IMG/VR virus record: IMGVR_UViG_3300021368_000007
Coordinates: 1-64,000 of that record
DNA length: 64,000 nucleotides
Reading direction: 5' to 3' (one strand)
DNA from: a virus
Part shown: positions 42,052 to 51,475 of the stretch, one piece after another
How the letters are laid out: each line of letters starts with the position of its first letter
How positions within the stretch are numbered: the first letter of the stretch is position 1
Position numbers and translations under genes: made by a program
The notes under the pieces: generated by a model
Seen by the model: the letters and a program-made list of their open reading frames with translations, nothing else
Told to the model about the DNA's origin: nothing
The model's database searches: none

Positions 42052-42608
42052 TAGTGTCTTCCTACTCCTCCAAGTATGATACGTTTAAATCCAGACTTAA
42101 GTATAGCACCCTTGTGTATGTTTTGCAAATCTGACGTATAACAGATAATACTACCTTTACGTGGTTTTACCCTGATACGTTGATTCATAAACAGAGTGTC
42201 ACCACCCTCAAAATCATCGTTTAGGTACAATACGTAAGAGATTAGTTGTTCAAAATTTGGAGGAAAGTCAACATGCCAGTCATATGAGTCTCCAGGTTTG
42301 TAAAATCTGTAGATATAATGAGGTCTTAATCTGTGGTTATATTTCAGTATGTCACCAAAATGTTTCACTAATTTATTATCACTAATATAACTCTCATGCA
42401 CCTTTAGAAAGTATTTGTCAATAATACCTGCTACCTCTGGTGTGAGGAATATTGAATCGTTGTCTTGTGCTTTTGCACGCTTGTTTGGAAAAATTCCACT
42501 TTTATACAGAGGTGTAGACTCCATTTTACCAATAATAGAGTCACACACCTCGGGTGGTATCACATCATTATAGTAATAAATGTAATCATGCAGACGCTGT
42601 AGTTCCAT
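42051..42608 (-). CDS. 2OG-Fe(II) dioxygenase, prolyl-hydroxylase-like (185 aa)
   Basis: A clear 2OG-Fe(II) dioxygenase: SYDWHVDFPPNFEQ gives H112-x-D114; YTSDLQNIHKGAILKSG gives the distal H165; R176 follows in GFKRIILGG for 2-oxoglutarate. Jelly-roll strands SYVLYLND, FEGGDTLFMNQ and KGSIICYTS are in order. Together with the other five such genes in this window it suggests a protein-hydroxylation programme. Start and stop with the downstream gene overlap as TAATG. Confidence 0.85.
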   Translation of the reverse strand: MELQRLHDYIYYYNDVIPPEVCDSIIGKMESTPLYKSGIFPNKRAKAQDNDSIFLTPEVAGIIDKYFLKVHESYISDNKLVKHFGDILKYNHRLRPHYIYRFYKPGDSYDWHVDFPPNFEQLISYVLYLNDDFEGGDTLFMNQRIRVKPRKGSIICYTSDLQNIHKGAILKSGFKRIILGGVGRH

Positions 42609-42618
42609 TCAGTATTAA

Positions 42619-42861
42619 TTAATGAACATAATTATTTTGTTTTAGATACTGCAATGTATCTTTGAGAGAACCAATATGCTTGTAACCAATGTTGATTTGA
42701 GGGTATTCTGCTCCTTTGCCGAATTCTTCTTCAAACCCTCTTTGTGAAAAATGCTGATTGAGGCGATATTCTAGGAATTGCCCTCCTAGTGAACGCAAGA
42801 GAGATGCCATTCTCTCACACTCTTGTGATCCGTTAGTGTAGATAACTGCTGTCTCGTTCAT
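42619..42861 (-). CDS. Glutaredoxin-like protein with SxxC site (80 aa)
   Basis: Thioredoxin-fold glutaredoxin: AVIYTNGSQECERMASLLRS gives the active-site helix, with only the second Cys kept (SQEC replaces CPYC), then EYPQINIGYKHIGSLKDTL is the cis-Pro/Gly-x-x-x-h-G region. Reduced to one Cys (and in the second, not the first, position) it may not be a classical redox enzyme. Such genes are common near nrdAB in T4-like phages, but here it sits among unknowns. Confidence 0.65.
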   Translation of the reverse strand: MNETAVIYTNGSQECERMASLLRSLGGQFLEYRLNQHFSQRGFEEEFGKGAEYPQINIGYKHIGSLKDTLQYLKQNNYVH

Positions 42862-43256
42862 TTGCTTTTGTGGTTGAATTCGATGACAATTTTTTGGTGA
42901 TACGTAGTACGGTCAGAACACTCAAAATAGTGTGCTTTGCCGTCCAACAATTCTTCGATTTTCTCAACTAAATTTTCAGCAATAACCTTATTGGTCGCTA
43001 TACGCCATTTCTCTTCATTCTCCTCTCGTGGATCAGTCATTGGTTCACACTTACTATGGGGCCAAGGATCACTACCATCCGTGATCATAGGTTTTTGTGG
43101 TTTGAATGTAGTTGGAAGTTTAACTCCAATAGAATTATCAATTTGCTCCTGAGTAGGAACAATAATACTGATGGGAGTTCCTTCTTCCTCAAACTCTTCA
43201 TTCATTTTTATATATGTTTCTGGAGTAATCTTTTCAGTCACGTTGCCTCCAATCAT
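42858..43256 (-). CDS. Hypothetical protein (132 aa)
   Basis: Charged and mostly without fold clues. Contains ISIIVPTQEQIDNSIGVKLP, a Pro/Lys-rich middle and DRTTYHQKIVIEFNHKSK at the end. A start at 43205 (MNEEFEEEG) is also possible and would avoid the 23-bp overlap with the upstream gene. Overlaps the glutaredoxin-like gene by ATGA. Function unknown. Confidence 0.5.
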   Translation of the reverse strand: MIGGNVTEKITPETYIKMNEEFEEEGTPISIIVPTQEQIDNSIGVKLPTTFKPQKPMITDGSDPWPHSKCEPMTDPREENEEKWRIATNKVIAENLVEKIEELLDGKAHYFECSDRTTYHQKIVIEFNHKSK

Positions 43257-43548
43257 CAGGTTTGTCCTGTTTGAACCAATCTACAATTTCATCAGCACTA
43301 TCGAATCCCGTTTTATAATTAGATGGGTCGGGATCGCCTAATCCCATCTTATTCATAAAATCATCCATGCTGCCCTCCTGAATGTCTTGGGCAGCATGAC
43401 GACGTGCTTTGCGTAACCATTCTCTAGCAGTTGTATGACTCTTGGCAAGTTTCTCTGCCCAAATCATATCATCTAGTTGTACTTCCTCTTTGTTTGCAAT
43501 CTTTTTACAGATAAACTCCAACCTGAGTCTGTATTTGGTAGATAGCAT
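43234..43548 (-). CDS. Conserved cyanophage hypothetical protein (104 aa)
   Basis: Starts MLSTKYRLRLEFICKKIANK, then VQLDDMIWAEKLAKSHTTAR and REWLRKARRHA, followed by an acidic C-terminus (SADEIVDWFKQDKPDDWRQR). I recognise this as a protein often present in T4-like cyanophages without assigned function. The basic, helical first half suggests nucleic-acid or protein binding. Confidence 0.65.
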   Translation of the reverse strand: MLSTKYRLRLEFICKKIANKEEVQLDDMIWAEKLAKSHTTAREWLRKARRHAAQDIQEGSMDDFMNKMGLGDPDPSNYKTGFDSADEIVDWFKQDKPDDWRQRD

Positions 43549-43552
43549 ATGT

Positions 43553-43756
43553 CTAGTCCTTTGCCTTAGTAATCCAATTTTCTAGTTCATTCACTTTAGT
43601 AAAATCAGAATATGATGATTCTGAACGATCATGAAGAATATCTAGGATATCATCAATAATTTCATTGTTCTCAACGTAATCGTCAAGATACTTGTCCAAT
43701 GCTTCTTTTAAATATCTGTATCTGTGCCACTCTGGACTATATGGTTTGTAGTGCAT
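43553..43756 (-). CDS. Hypothetical protein (67 aa)
   Basis: Starts MHYKPYSPEWHRYRYLKEAL and is helical and acidic (YVENNEIIDDILDILHDRSE). First gene after the promoter at 43818-43846; a CTAAATA late-like hexamer lies 22 bp upstream too, so it may be expressed both early and late. Function unknown. Confidence 0.55.
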   Translation of the reverse strand: MHYKPYSPEWHRYRYLKEALDKYLDDYVENNEIIDDILDILHDRSESSYSDFTKVNELENWITKAKD

Positions 43757-43777
43757 AATGAAGCTTCACTCAATAGT

Positions 43778-43784
43778 TATTTAG
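43778..43784 (-). promoter_or_regulatory. Possible late-promoter variant
   Basis: CTAAATA on the minus strand, 22 bp upstream of the ATG at 43756. It matches the late-promoter consensus TATAAATA except for the first bases. The same CTAAATA form occurs before gp4 on the plus strand (55763-55769). Confidence 0.35.
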
Positions 43785-43817
43785 AGTCACAGTGACCCTT
43801 GAACCCTTTACAGAGTT

Positions 43818-43846
43818 ATCCTACTCGGTTTCTGGGGATTTGTCAA
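43818..43846 (-). promoter_or_regulatory. Sigma-70-type promoter
   Basis: TTGACA (43841-43846) and TAGGAT (43818-43823) with a 17-bp spacer on the minus strand, directly after the intergenic repeat copy at 43847-43903. It reads into the 43756-42619 gene set. Confidence 0.65.
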
Positions 43847-43903
43847 GCTCGACTTTTTTGCCCATTTTTGGGCGGAGAAATTTTTTCGGAATTCTCGTAA
43901 TCA
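43847..43903 (-). repeat. Dispersed intergenic element, copy A
   Basis: On the minus strand it reads TGATTACGAGAATTCCG, an A-run, TTTCTCCGCCC, an AAAA-rich segment, then AAAAAAGTCGAGC. Related copies are at 51394-51450 and 58541-58596. It starts at the TGA of the spike-like gene, and GCCCA-TTTT-TGGGC (43860-43873) can form a small hairpin. Confidence 0.7.
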
Positions 43904-44974
43904 GTTTAGGAAAATCGATTTGCCCGTCATGGTGATCGCTGCCTTACCTACCAGATTGATGTTGGTGCTTGAGAAGACCGAAGCACCCACGAACTTAGCA
44001 TTAAGGAACGATGAACCACTGATGTCCAACGATCCTGCAGCAGATGATCCTAGTTTGATTGCCATTGCTGCTGGAGGATCATCCATAGCGAGTGCCTTAC
44101 CAAGCACAGTTAGACTTGACAAACCACGAACTGTCTTGGAATCATCTCCGTTAAGAACTGTCGCTGCTCCACCTTTTACTGCTTTCTGCAGAATGTGAGA
44201 GAAATCAGATTGTAACTGAATATTTCCTGTTGCTCGTAGTGAATAATCACCCTTGATAACTTGGTTGATTGTACCAAGAGTATTGATAGCAACTTGAGCG
44301 CCAGGTTTTAGTTTCTGGTTTACACTAAACTCCCCACTACCATCAATATAGAATCCACCGCTAGTAGTGAAACGAGCAAAAGATGAGTCAACGTTAAAGT
44401 CTGTTGCAACAACATTGACCTTACCTTGACCCTCTGCAGGTTCTAGGTTGATAGATTCTCCTGAACGAAGTGTAAGGTTGTTGAGTGCATTGAGAGTGAT
44501 GTTATCTCCCTTCATTCCAATGTCACCACCTTGCGCTTCAATAGCAACGTCACCCTCTACGTAGATAGAATATGGTGCTGACCCTGTGGTGCTTCCATCT
44601 TCTTCTTTTGTCTGTGAGTCATCATTGCCACGTACATGTAGAGCATATGTGTCAGTCTTTTCGTGGTGATCCTTAGCATGAATAACAACTTTACCACCGC
44701 AACCTGATTGCCCAGGTTTACCAGTTGCCATAACAATGTTACCATTTACATCAAAGTGGAACATTGACTGACCATTAGTCATGATGAATCCAGTGGTTCC
44801 ATCTTCATTTTGATAGGAACCCATAGTCCAACCATGTTTTGTTGCTATGACATTAAATTCACCATTAGTAAATTGACCCTCATCAGGATTTTCTGATCCT
44901 GCTGGTCTAGCAACACCCTTCTCTTTTAATTTTGCCTGTTCAGGACTTGCTTTTTGTGTGTTTGTAATAGCCAT
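43901..44974 (-). CDS. Baseplate spike-like beta-helical protein (357 aa)
   Basis: The middle (about 120-330) is a run of short beta-strands with repeated GGDIGMKGDNITLNALNNLT, SGESINLEP, ATGNIQLQS turns, as in the beta-helix of T4 gp5 and other cell-puncturing spikes. It lies directly after the gp5-like OB gene, so this may be the spike domain encoded separately. The N-terminus (MAITNTQKASPEQAKLKEKG) is Lys/Glu-rich. Stop codon is the first base triplet of the dispersed element. Function inferred from fold and context. Confidence 0.6.
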   Translation of the reverse strand: MAITNTQKASPEQAKLKEKGVARPAGSENPDEGQFTNGEFNVIATKHGWTMGSYQNEDGTTGFIMTNGQSMFHFDVNGNIVMATGKPGQSGCGGKVVIHAKDHHEKTDTYALHVRGNDDSQTKEEDGSTTGSAPYSIYVEGDVAIEAQGGDIGMKGDNITLNALNNLTLRSGESINLEPAEGQGKVNVVATDFNVDSSFARFTTSGGFYIDGSGEFSVNQKLKPGAQVAINTLGTINQVIKGDYSLRATGNIQLQSDFSHILQKAVKGGAATVLNGDDSKTVRGLSSLTVLGKALAMDDPPAAMAIKLGSSAAGSLDISGSSFLNAKFVGASVFSSTNINLVGKAAITMTGKSIFLN

Positions 44975-47886
44975 TATGGACAATCAACGTAAGAACCAGT
45001 TCCAATCTTGGCGTAACCCTTACGCTCAAGTTCAATATTATCTAGACATGCCATGTTAGGCAAGAATCTAGCACCCGCTCCATTTCCACCGACAATACTG
45101 ACGGCAGGCATAGATGTATATCTTCTATTACGATCTAGTGTTCGGACACTAACAACATATCCCTGAGTATCAATGACTGCTTCAGCAATTCCTTCTTCTC
45201 CATTGATGAGAACTTTTGGAACCTCAGTGTATCCAAGACCAGGAGAAAGAATAGTAAAGGAATCAATGATACATTGTAGATTATTTTCATCTGGTGTGTT
45301 GGGTTTGTAGTTTACACCTTGTCTTGTGACACGAACTTCACTGACAAGTCCTTTGTCATCGATTAGAGCAACAGCACCGCCGCCATAACCAGGACCACTA
45401 ATTATAACTTGTGGTGGAGTTTGATATGGTCCACCAGGATACACAATAGGAATATAAATGATTCCACCATTGTCATCGGTGATTGGATCACCAGCGACTG
45501 GTTTGGTGATCTGGAAGTCGCTTTCTTCTGGTGGTGTTGTTGGATCCTCATTGTCACCGCCAGCACCAGCAGATTCAACGATGTTGAAGTCTGTACTTAC
45601 ACCTTTACTTTGTAGTATAATAGTAGCAGTCTCAATACCTTCTACAACTGTATCATCTTCGATACCAAGGACAAATACTGCTGCATTATTCTGAATGACT
45701 AGAGTATCAGATAGAGTGTCAGATACAAAATCAGATGAAGTAATACCCTTACCAATCATAAAGTAGGTAACTTCTGTACCATCAGGGACATTCTCTGTGG
45801 TAACTGTTACTAGAACATCCTCACCCTCTTCATAACTTGGTTTATCTGTAGTGATATTCCAAACTTGTACTTGAGTTGGGTTTGGTGCTACTGGATCAAC
45901 CGATGTGACATCAATCACCACATCAGTCTGAGCATCTGGATTGTAACTAACACCATCAACAACAATAGCAGTGTTAATCACACCAACCATTCTCAGTAGT
46001 TCAGGAGAATCTTCAGCTACACCATCCTCTGCAATTTGAACAGGAACTACTGCTGTGTTGCTATTCATGATCACATCACCCGAAAGGTTTCCAACAATAT
46101 CTGTATCATTAATTTGTGGACCACTTAACTGCCAGCTGATGGTAGTGTTGTCAGGAATATTGACACCAGTGAAAGTGAAGGTAGCAGTGTTACCCTCTTG
46201 ATATACTGTAGCGTTCGCAGAAAGGGTGAGGAATGGTTCACTTCCTTCAGGTAGAGGTGTTGTTGGATCGGGATCGGGATCTTCTACAGTAGGATCTTCT
46301 ATGTCATCTTCTTCGATGGGATCATCGTCGAATGGTGGTTCATCTGCAACACTAGGAGGTACGTAGTCAATAGTTTTCTCGGGTCCAGGTGGTTGGTTTG
46401 GTGGTGATGGAGTTGGATCATTGGGAACACCACCAATAAAACTGATTGTTGTATCTGCAACTGGTGGAACTACTTTAGATTCATTACAAACAAATGCAGA
46501 TTGATCACCGATGCCAGACTCAAGATCTTTCAATAGTTTGTCTAGATCATCAGACTCATCTGAAGAACAATCAGTACACTTTTGCTTGATTGGTTCACAC
46601 TGCTGTCCAGGTCCAGTGCAACTGATACCCAACAGTTTCATGAAGTCATTGATGATGCCACCAATGAAGTTCAGTGGTGCAGCAATTGCTTCTAGGATTG
46701 CTTGAATAGGTGCAAGGATTGTGTTGACTAGTTCCTCAAACTTTGATAGAATCTCGTTAAGAATACCATTTACTAGAGTATCAATAAAACATGCTGCATT
46801 GTTGAATACATCTTGAATGTATCCCATCAGCAGATCAGTAATAAAACTTGCAATAGTATCAGTAATGTCAGCAATACTACAACCAAGTGCTTGGAAGATT
46901 TCGTCAAAGATTTCTTTGATCTTCTTAAATCTATTTCCTTTCTCTTTGATAGGTTTGAATGCTTTCTCTGGATCTGCGAGTGGTCCAGTATTACCAACAA
47001 TAACTTCTTCTGTTAGCAGAGCATTATTAAGGAAGTCAATAGCACCACGTAGTGCCTTCGTGATCTCTGTCTTTCCCCTAGCAATAAAACTCTTGACTAG
47101 TCTAACAACACGACTGATATGGAATCGAGCAATATCAATCTTGTCATACATCAAACCATTGACTTTACTGACATAGTAATCACCAAGTTGTCCACCTGAT
47201 GCTTGGTTGGCAGCGAGCATATCACCAATGAGTCTAGTCATTCCAGACTTTAGATCATTTTCTTGACCACAATTAGGATTGCCAATGACTACACAACTTT
47301 GTCCGCCAGTAGGATTAGTTTCTGAGTGCTTACCATATGCTGCCAATAGAATAGGTGGCGCTCCGTTCTTTTCATCTGCTCTATCAGCATCAAGAACACC
47401 TTTATCGGTGTTAGCACCATCATCATTCTTACCACTCTGGGTTTCTATAGATCTATTCTGCTGTGGATTTACTTTAGGATCTACGAATGGAGTGAAGTTT
47501 AATGGACCAGAACCAGGATCAACATTACTTACTTTAGTTGCTCCCTTGACGCCACCAACAGAACCCATGATGATAGGTTTCTGCTTGTCATTATCTAGAT
47601 AGAAACCAACTACAAAGCAACCACGTTGCAGACCAGGAGATGCACCACCAGTACCACCCTCAATGAATGGTGTGGTGACGGGCATCATCAAGTGTGCCCA
47701 TGGTAGATCCTCTGTTGGCGTAGCATTCTCACCTGTTTTCAGGTGTTGTCCGATGATACGCACACGAAAACGACCAGACCTTTTAGGGTCATCCTTTTTA
47801 TTGGTCTCTACCTGACCGATCCACCAAGAGAATCCGTCAGAACCAATCTGATGTATAGGATATAGCGATGATAAAGACTGATCCAT
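44974..47886 (-). CDS. gp5: Baseplate hub protein with gp5-like OB domain (970 aa)
   Basis: The N-terminal ~115 residues (SWWIGQVETNKKDDPKRSGR, RFRVRIIGQHLKTGE, then LPWAHLMMPVT and GCFVVGFYLDNDKQKPIIMG) are the gp5/VgrG OB-fold of the T4 central spike. T4 gp5 then has a lysozyme domain; I see none here. Instead there is a Cys-rich middle (CTGPGQQCEPIKQKCTDCSS), Pro/Asp-rich linkers and two Calx-beta-like repeats (ATVYQEGNTATFTFTG, and a second copy). A TTAAATAA late-like box overlaps its upstream region. Function: hub/spike base of the tail needle. Confidence 0.75.
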   Translation of the reverse strand: MDQSLSSLYPIHQIGSDGFSWWIGQVETNKKDDPKRSGRFRVRIIGQHLKTGENATPTEDLPWAHLMMPVTTPFIEGGTGGASPGLQRGCFVVGFYLDNDKQKPIIMGSVGGVKGATKVSNVDPGSGPLNFTPFVDPKVNPQQNRSIETQSGKNDDGANTDKGVLDADRADEKNGAPPILLAAYGKHSETNPTGGQSCVVIGNPNCGQENDLKSGMTRLIGDMLAANQASGGQLGDYYVSKVNGLMYDKIDIARFHISRVVRLVKSFIARGKTEITKALRGAIDFLNNALLTEEVIVGNTGPLADPEKAFKPIKEKGNRFKKIKEIFDEIFQALGCSIADITDTIASFITDLLMGYIQDVFNNAACFIDTLVNGILNEILSKFEELVNTILAPIQAILEAIAAPLNFIGGIINDFMKLLGISCTGPGQQCEPIKQKCTDCSSDESDDLDKLLKDLESGIGDQSAFVCNESKVVPPVADTTISFIGGVPNDPTPSPPNQPPGPEKTIDYVPPSVADEPPFDDDPIEEDDIEDPTVEDPDPDPTTPLPEGSEPFLTLSANATVYQEGNTATFTFTGVNIPDNTTISWQLSGPQINDTDIVGNLSGDVIMNSNTAVVPVQIAEDGVAEDSPELLRMVGVINTAIVVDGVSYNPDAQTDVVIDVTSVDPVAPNPTQVQVWNITTDKPSYEEGEDVLVTVTTENVPDGTEVTYFMIGKGITSSDFVSDTLSDTLVIQNNAAVFVLGIEDDTVVEGIETATIILQSKGVSTDFNIVESAGAGGDNEDPTTPPEESDFQITKPVAGDPITDDNGGIIYIPIVYPGGPYQTPPQVIISGPGYGGGAVALIDDKGLVSEVRVTRQGVNYKPNTPDENNLQCIIDSFTILSPGLGYTEVPKVLINGEEGIAEAVIDTQGYVVSVRTLDRNRRYTSMPAVSIVGGNGAGARFLPNMACLDNIELERKGYAKIGTGSYVDCP

Positions 47887-47905
47887 ATTTAATTAATCCC
47901 CCCTA

Positions 47906-49297
47906 TTATTTAACACCCGAATCATACTCTTTGATTCCATACGTATCACGAATTAGATTTAATACTGTAGTGAACTCTGGTTCGCCACTCTCTTTGACAA
48001 GTTGATAGTTGTGAGACAATTGAGCGATGAGATATGTACCGCTGTTCTCTTCATCCCATTGCTGACCCTCTTTAATTTCTTCGGCAGCAACGTTTGGAAT
48101 GTATATCTTTACCTTGTCTCCTACTCTCAGACTTGAATTACCAGGGATGACAACCTCTACCTTCTGATTTTCCATCAGATATCGTCTTCCAATTGACTGC
48201 GCTGTGTAATACTTTGCATAGTCAGGAAACTCTGCGTCACCATCTTCTTCTGGGTTAGCAATACCATCTCCGTCATACCATAGTTCAGGATCCAATAGAA
48301 CTGTCATGATTCTACTGGGTTTAGCACTCAAATCTTTCTGATACTTTGGAACACTAGTTTGACTACCAAGGTGTGACATGTTATTAAAGGTAGTCTTCAT
48401 GTCATAGTTGTACTCTTCATACTTTTGCGATGAGAGATCAAAGTAACACATGTGTGTAGAGTAGATGCCATTGTTTAACTTATCAATGATGTCAATCTCA
48501 TCTGTGAACTTGTAACTCTCAATGGTATTGAATGCAGACTCAGAAGATTGTCCAGCAGCAGGACGAGAATAGTATTCTGCCACAGGTGCAGACCCACCGA
48601 AAGTATCACTGCCATCAGAACATAGCAGGTCCATAGATTTGAATACAAATCCATCTGCATTCTGGAAGAACAGATATCCTGCAGTACCAGATGCTTTAGT
48701 TGCATTAGTACCCAGTTCTCCTCCAGGTTGTGCATCTTCTACACCACCACCCTTCTTAAACTTAGAAGACTTTGGTACAGTTCTTGCCATCAGTGATTGA
48801 ATGATCGCATGTGGTTTCCTACCATTGGGAAACATGCTCATCTTAAACTTAGATGTTTCAGCAAAGATTTTGTCTTGTGGCACACCTAGATTTGTTGTGA
48901 GAACATCAGAAACAATTTGTTCTGGATGTGCTTTCATCTTCTTTGTAACTCTGGCAGCTTCATTTGTCATTGCTTCTTTAGATAGCAATGCAAGGTTATA
49001 CATCTGTCTGTTCTTGTCTACAACTCTGTTGTATACCTTGTAAACATATAGTTCATACTCTACAACTTCTCCTTTAACATTATCAAGAGTAAAGATAACT
49101 CTCTCGCCGCCTTGGATAGGTAGATTACCAATCAAGTTTTGTCCACTATCAATAACAACCATGTTAGCACTGACAAATGGTGTAAAGATATCCTCATAGT
49201 ATGAGAACGCACCAACAGTTGATGTCATAACAAATTGAGTACCATCAACACTAGTGATGACCACAGATTTCGGATTAAAGAATTTAGAATTAGACAT
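47906..49297 (-). CDS. gp27: gp27-like baseplate hub protein (463 aa)
   Basis: By position (between the gp5-like gene and the M23/lysozyme tail proteins) and by its beta-rich, tail-hub-like pattern (PKSVVITSVDGTQFVMTSTV, GAFSYYEDIFTPFVSANMVV, VVYELYVYKVYNRVVDKNRQ, and a late RVGDKVKIYIPNV) this is the best candidate for a gp27-type hub protein, which forms the ring at the tail end that carries gp5. No decisive motif can be read by eye. Length (463) fits gp27-like proteins (about 390-470). Confidence 0.5.
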   Translation of the reverse strand: MSNSKFFNPKSVVITSVDGTQFVMTSTVGAFSYYEDIFTPFVSANMVVIDSGQNLIGNLPIQGGERVIFTLDNVKGEVVEYELYVYKVYNRVVDKNRQMYNLALLSKEAMTNEAARVTKKMKAHPEQIVSDVLTTNLGVPQDKIFAETSKFKMSMFPNGRKPHAIIQSLMARTVPKSSKFKKGGGVEDAQPGGELGTNATKASGTAGYLFFQNADGFVFKSMDLLCSDGSDTFGGSAPVAEYYSRPAAGQSSESAFNTIESYKFTDEIDIIDKLNNGIYSTHMCYFDLSSQKYEEYNYDMKTTFNNMSHLGSQTSVPKYQKDLSAKPSRIMTVLLDPELWYDGDGIANPEEDGDAEFPDYAKYYTAQSIGRRYLMENQKVEVVIPGNSSLRVGDKVKIYIPNVAAEEIKEGQQWDEENSGTYLIAQLSHNYQLVKESGEPEFTTVLNLIRDTYGIKEYDSGVK

Positions 49298-51393
49298 TAG
49301 AATTGATGTTGCATGTATGGATTCTCACCATTGATTGCTGCCCAAGGTGAAGTGAGGGGAGCACTCTGTTGCATTTGTGCTGGTGCTGGTGTTGGTGTAG
49401 CTGGCAAAACAATTGGTGGCAGTGCAGTCATGCCTGCTTTACCAGGATCAATCACTGCTCCTGCTCCTGTTGTTGGTGGAGTTGCACCAGGAGATACTAC
49501 AGGAGGTGGTGTAGTAAATGCCTCAACATTTCCGCCGACAGTAAATACTGATGATGCAAATGGAGATCCATCAACTGGTCCTCCACTTCTAGTTGGATAG
49601 TATTCAAAGTGTAGGTGTGGACCAGTGGTAGGACCAGCACCAGGAGTTCCAGGTTGTCCACCAGTCTCACCAATGAGTGTTCCAGGAACAACAGCAGCTC
49701 CAGGACTCACTGCAACCTTACTCATGTGTAGATATCTAGATCGAGATCCATCATCATGTTGAATGTATACCTCACCATTGTTACCAATAGCAGGAACAGT
49801 AGTGTCAATAACTTTTCCTGGTTTTTTAACTGCTAGTGGTGTACCTTGTGGAATGCCATAGTCAACACCCATGTGATTTGTTGAACCAACACCACCAGGA
49901 GATCGACGATAACCAAAACCAGATGTGATTTGATAACCATCAACAGATCCACCACCTGATACCATACCAGGCGACATAAATCCCATGGCACCACCACCAA
50001 CCGCTGCTTCTGCACCACCAGCAGCACCCTTTCGCTGTTTCTTTCCTCTTCTTCCCCCACCTTTAAGTTCAACACCCCCTGCTTTTGATTCCTCTCCACC
50101 AAAAAATGCAGTGACTAAATTTTCTGGGATGCCAAACGCTGCAGCAGCAGGTGTGAACATTTTCTGAATGACTGGTCTGAATATCTGACCAATACCACCC
50201 ATCTTATTAACAACATTACTAGCAGTGCTCATCAACACAGCACCAGCAGCAATCGTAGGTAGTTGCAGTGCCTTAGCAAATGGATCTGCTTTCTTTACAT
50301 TGTCTTGGTTCTGTTTGACTGCTGTTTCTAGAGTATTCTTAGGAACAACTGCCTGGTCTCCACCACCTCCAAGTGGTGTTGGGTTGTCAAGTACACCACC
50401 AGACGCTAGTTTTCTGCGTCCAGGTAGCACTCTGGATGCCATGCGAGGAGCGAATCCATTGATGCCAGCACCACCTCTTGCTCTCGCCCATGGTGTGCTG
50501 GATCCCATCCTTTGTGGTCCGATAGGATTAGTGTACATCCTACCCTTAGACATGCGTGGCATTCTATTTCTGCCACGACCACCACGACGACCTAGTAAGT
50601 TAAGACCAAAGTTGACGATGTTTCCTAGCAGTCCTCCACCACCACCTGCTTTATCTCTCTCATTATCAAATGCAACACCACCTGCCATGCGGTTGCGTGC
50701 TCCAGCAGCGGCAGCAGTTCGTGCAACCTCAGCATCATCCTCTGCTTTTATCTGTTGAGCAAGACTCTCTTCTGATGCTTTGACCTGTTGTTCTTCTAGA
50801 CTATTATTCTTGGAGAAGAATGTTCCTATGCCACGGACATTCTCTGCCATTCTCACGACCAGAGATGGTGTCTTGTCACCATCTTCTTTTTGTCTTAGTG
50901 CATCTACCTTAGCACCAAGAATAGAAAACTTCTCTGCGATGCTAGCAGATAGTTTACCAAGAGCACCTTGCTCTTTATATCCTGCACCTTCTAGGTCTAG
51001 TTCACCCTGCTTAACTCTCTGCACTTCTGCAGGTTGTGCTGCTACAAGTGCATCAAATCTTTTTTGCTTATCTAATGATGGATCGTTCTGTGCTTCTGGA
51101 TCTCTTTGGAAGAATCCTGTGGTTCTTCTACGTAAATCTCCACCGAACTCAGTGCCCAGTGCCTTCTTCATGAAGAACCCTTTGCCCTGCTCGTCTTTCT
51201 GTGCTAGGAGATCGGTAAGTCTTTGTTGTTCTTCTGGTGTTTTTTCTGACTTGTTTTGTAGTTCTTCAATCTCATTCTGTTGTCTGCGTCTAGCACCAGC
51301 TGCCATCTGAATGGCACTACCAAGTTTCTCGCCCAATGCACCAGCGAGGTTGCCATACTCAGGTTTTTGGTAACTTACTGTGCCTGCTGCCAT
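49297..51393 (-). CDS. Tail protein with M23 endopeptidase domain (698 aa)
   Basis: The C-terminal part has a complete LytM/M23 zinc endopeptidase: SGFGYRRSPGG, NHMGVDYGIP (about 505), RYLHMSKV, and TGPHLHFEY (about 590). These metallopeptidases cut peptidoglycan crosslinks. The N-terminal half is Gln/Glu-rich, helical and Ala/Gly-rich (GGGGLLGNIVNFGLNLLGRR GG), like a tape-measure or tail lysin scaffold. Together with the lysozyme-domain protein upstream it gives the tail two different peptidoglycan hydrolases. RBS and late promoter (51476-51483) are 83 bp upstream. Confidence 0.8.
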   Translation of the reverse strand: MAAGTVSYQKPEYGNLAGALGEKLGSAIQMAAGARRRQQNEIEELQNKSEKTPEEQQRLTDLLAQKDEQGKGFFMKKALGTEFGGDLRRRTTGFFQRDPEAQNDPSLDKQKRFDALVAAQPAEVQRVKQGELDLEGAGYKEQGALGKLSASIAEKFSILGAKVDALRQKEDGDKTPSLVVRMAENVRGIGTFFSKNNSLEEQQVKASEESLAQQIKAEDDAEVARTAAAAGARNRMAGGVAFDNERDKAGGGGGLLGNIVNFGLNLLGRRGGRGRNRMPRMSKGRMYTNPIGPQRMGSSTPWARARGGAGINGFAPRMASRVLPGRRKLASGGVLDNPTPLGGGGDQAVVPKNTLETAVKQNQDNVKKADPFAKALQLPTIAAGAVLMSTASNVVNKMGGIGQIFRPVIQKMFTPAAAAFGIPENLVTAFFGGEESKAGGVELKGGGRRGKKQRKGAAGGAEAAVGGGAMGFMSPGMVSGGGSVDGYQITSGFGYRRSPGGVGSTNHMGVDYGIPQGTPLAVKKPGKVIDTTVPAIGNNGEVYIQHDDGSRSRYLHMSKVAVSPGAAVVPGTLIGETGGQPGTPGAGPTTGPHLHFEYYPTRSGGPVDGSPFASSVFTVGGNVEAFTTPPPVVSPGATPPTTGAGAVIDPGKAGMTALPPIVLPATPTPAPAQMQQSAPLTSPWAAINGENPYMQHQF

Positions 51394-51450
51394 GCTCGAC
51401 TTTTTTCCTAAAATTTTGGCGGAGAATTTTTTTCAGAATTCAGGTAATCA
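51394..51450 (-). repeat. Dispersed intergenic element, copy B
   Basis: Same sequence family as 43847-43903: TGATTACCTGAATTCTG, A-run, TTCTCCGCC, AAAA segment, AAAAAAGTCGAGC, running up to the ATG of the M23 gene. It lies in the 5' leader of that gene, downstream of the late promoter. Copy A is at a gene 3' end, so position relative to genes varies. Confidence 0.65.
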
Positions 51451-51475
51451 AAAGGTGAATTTGGTATCACCTATG

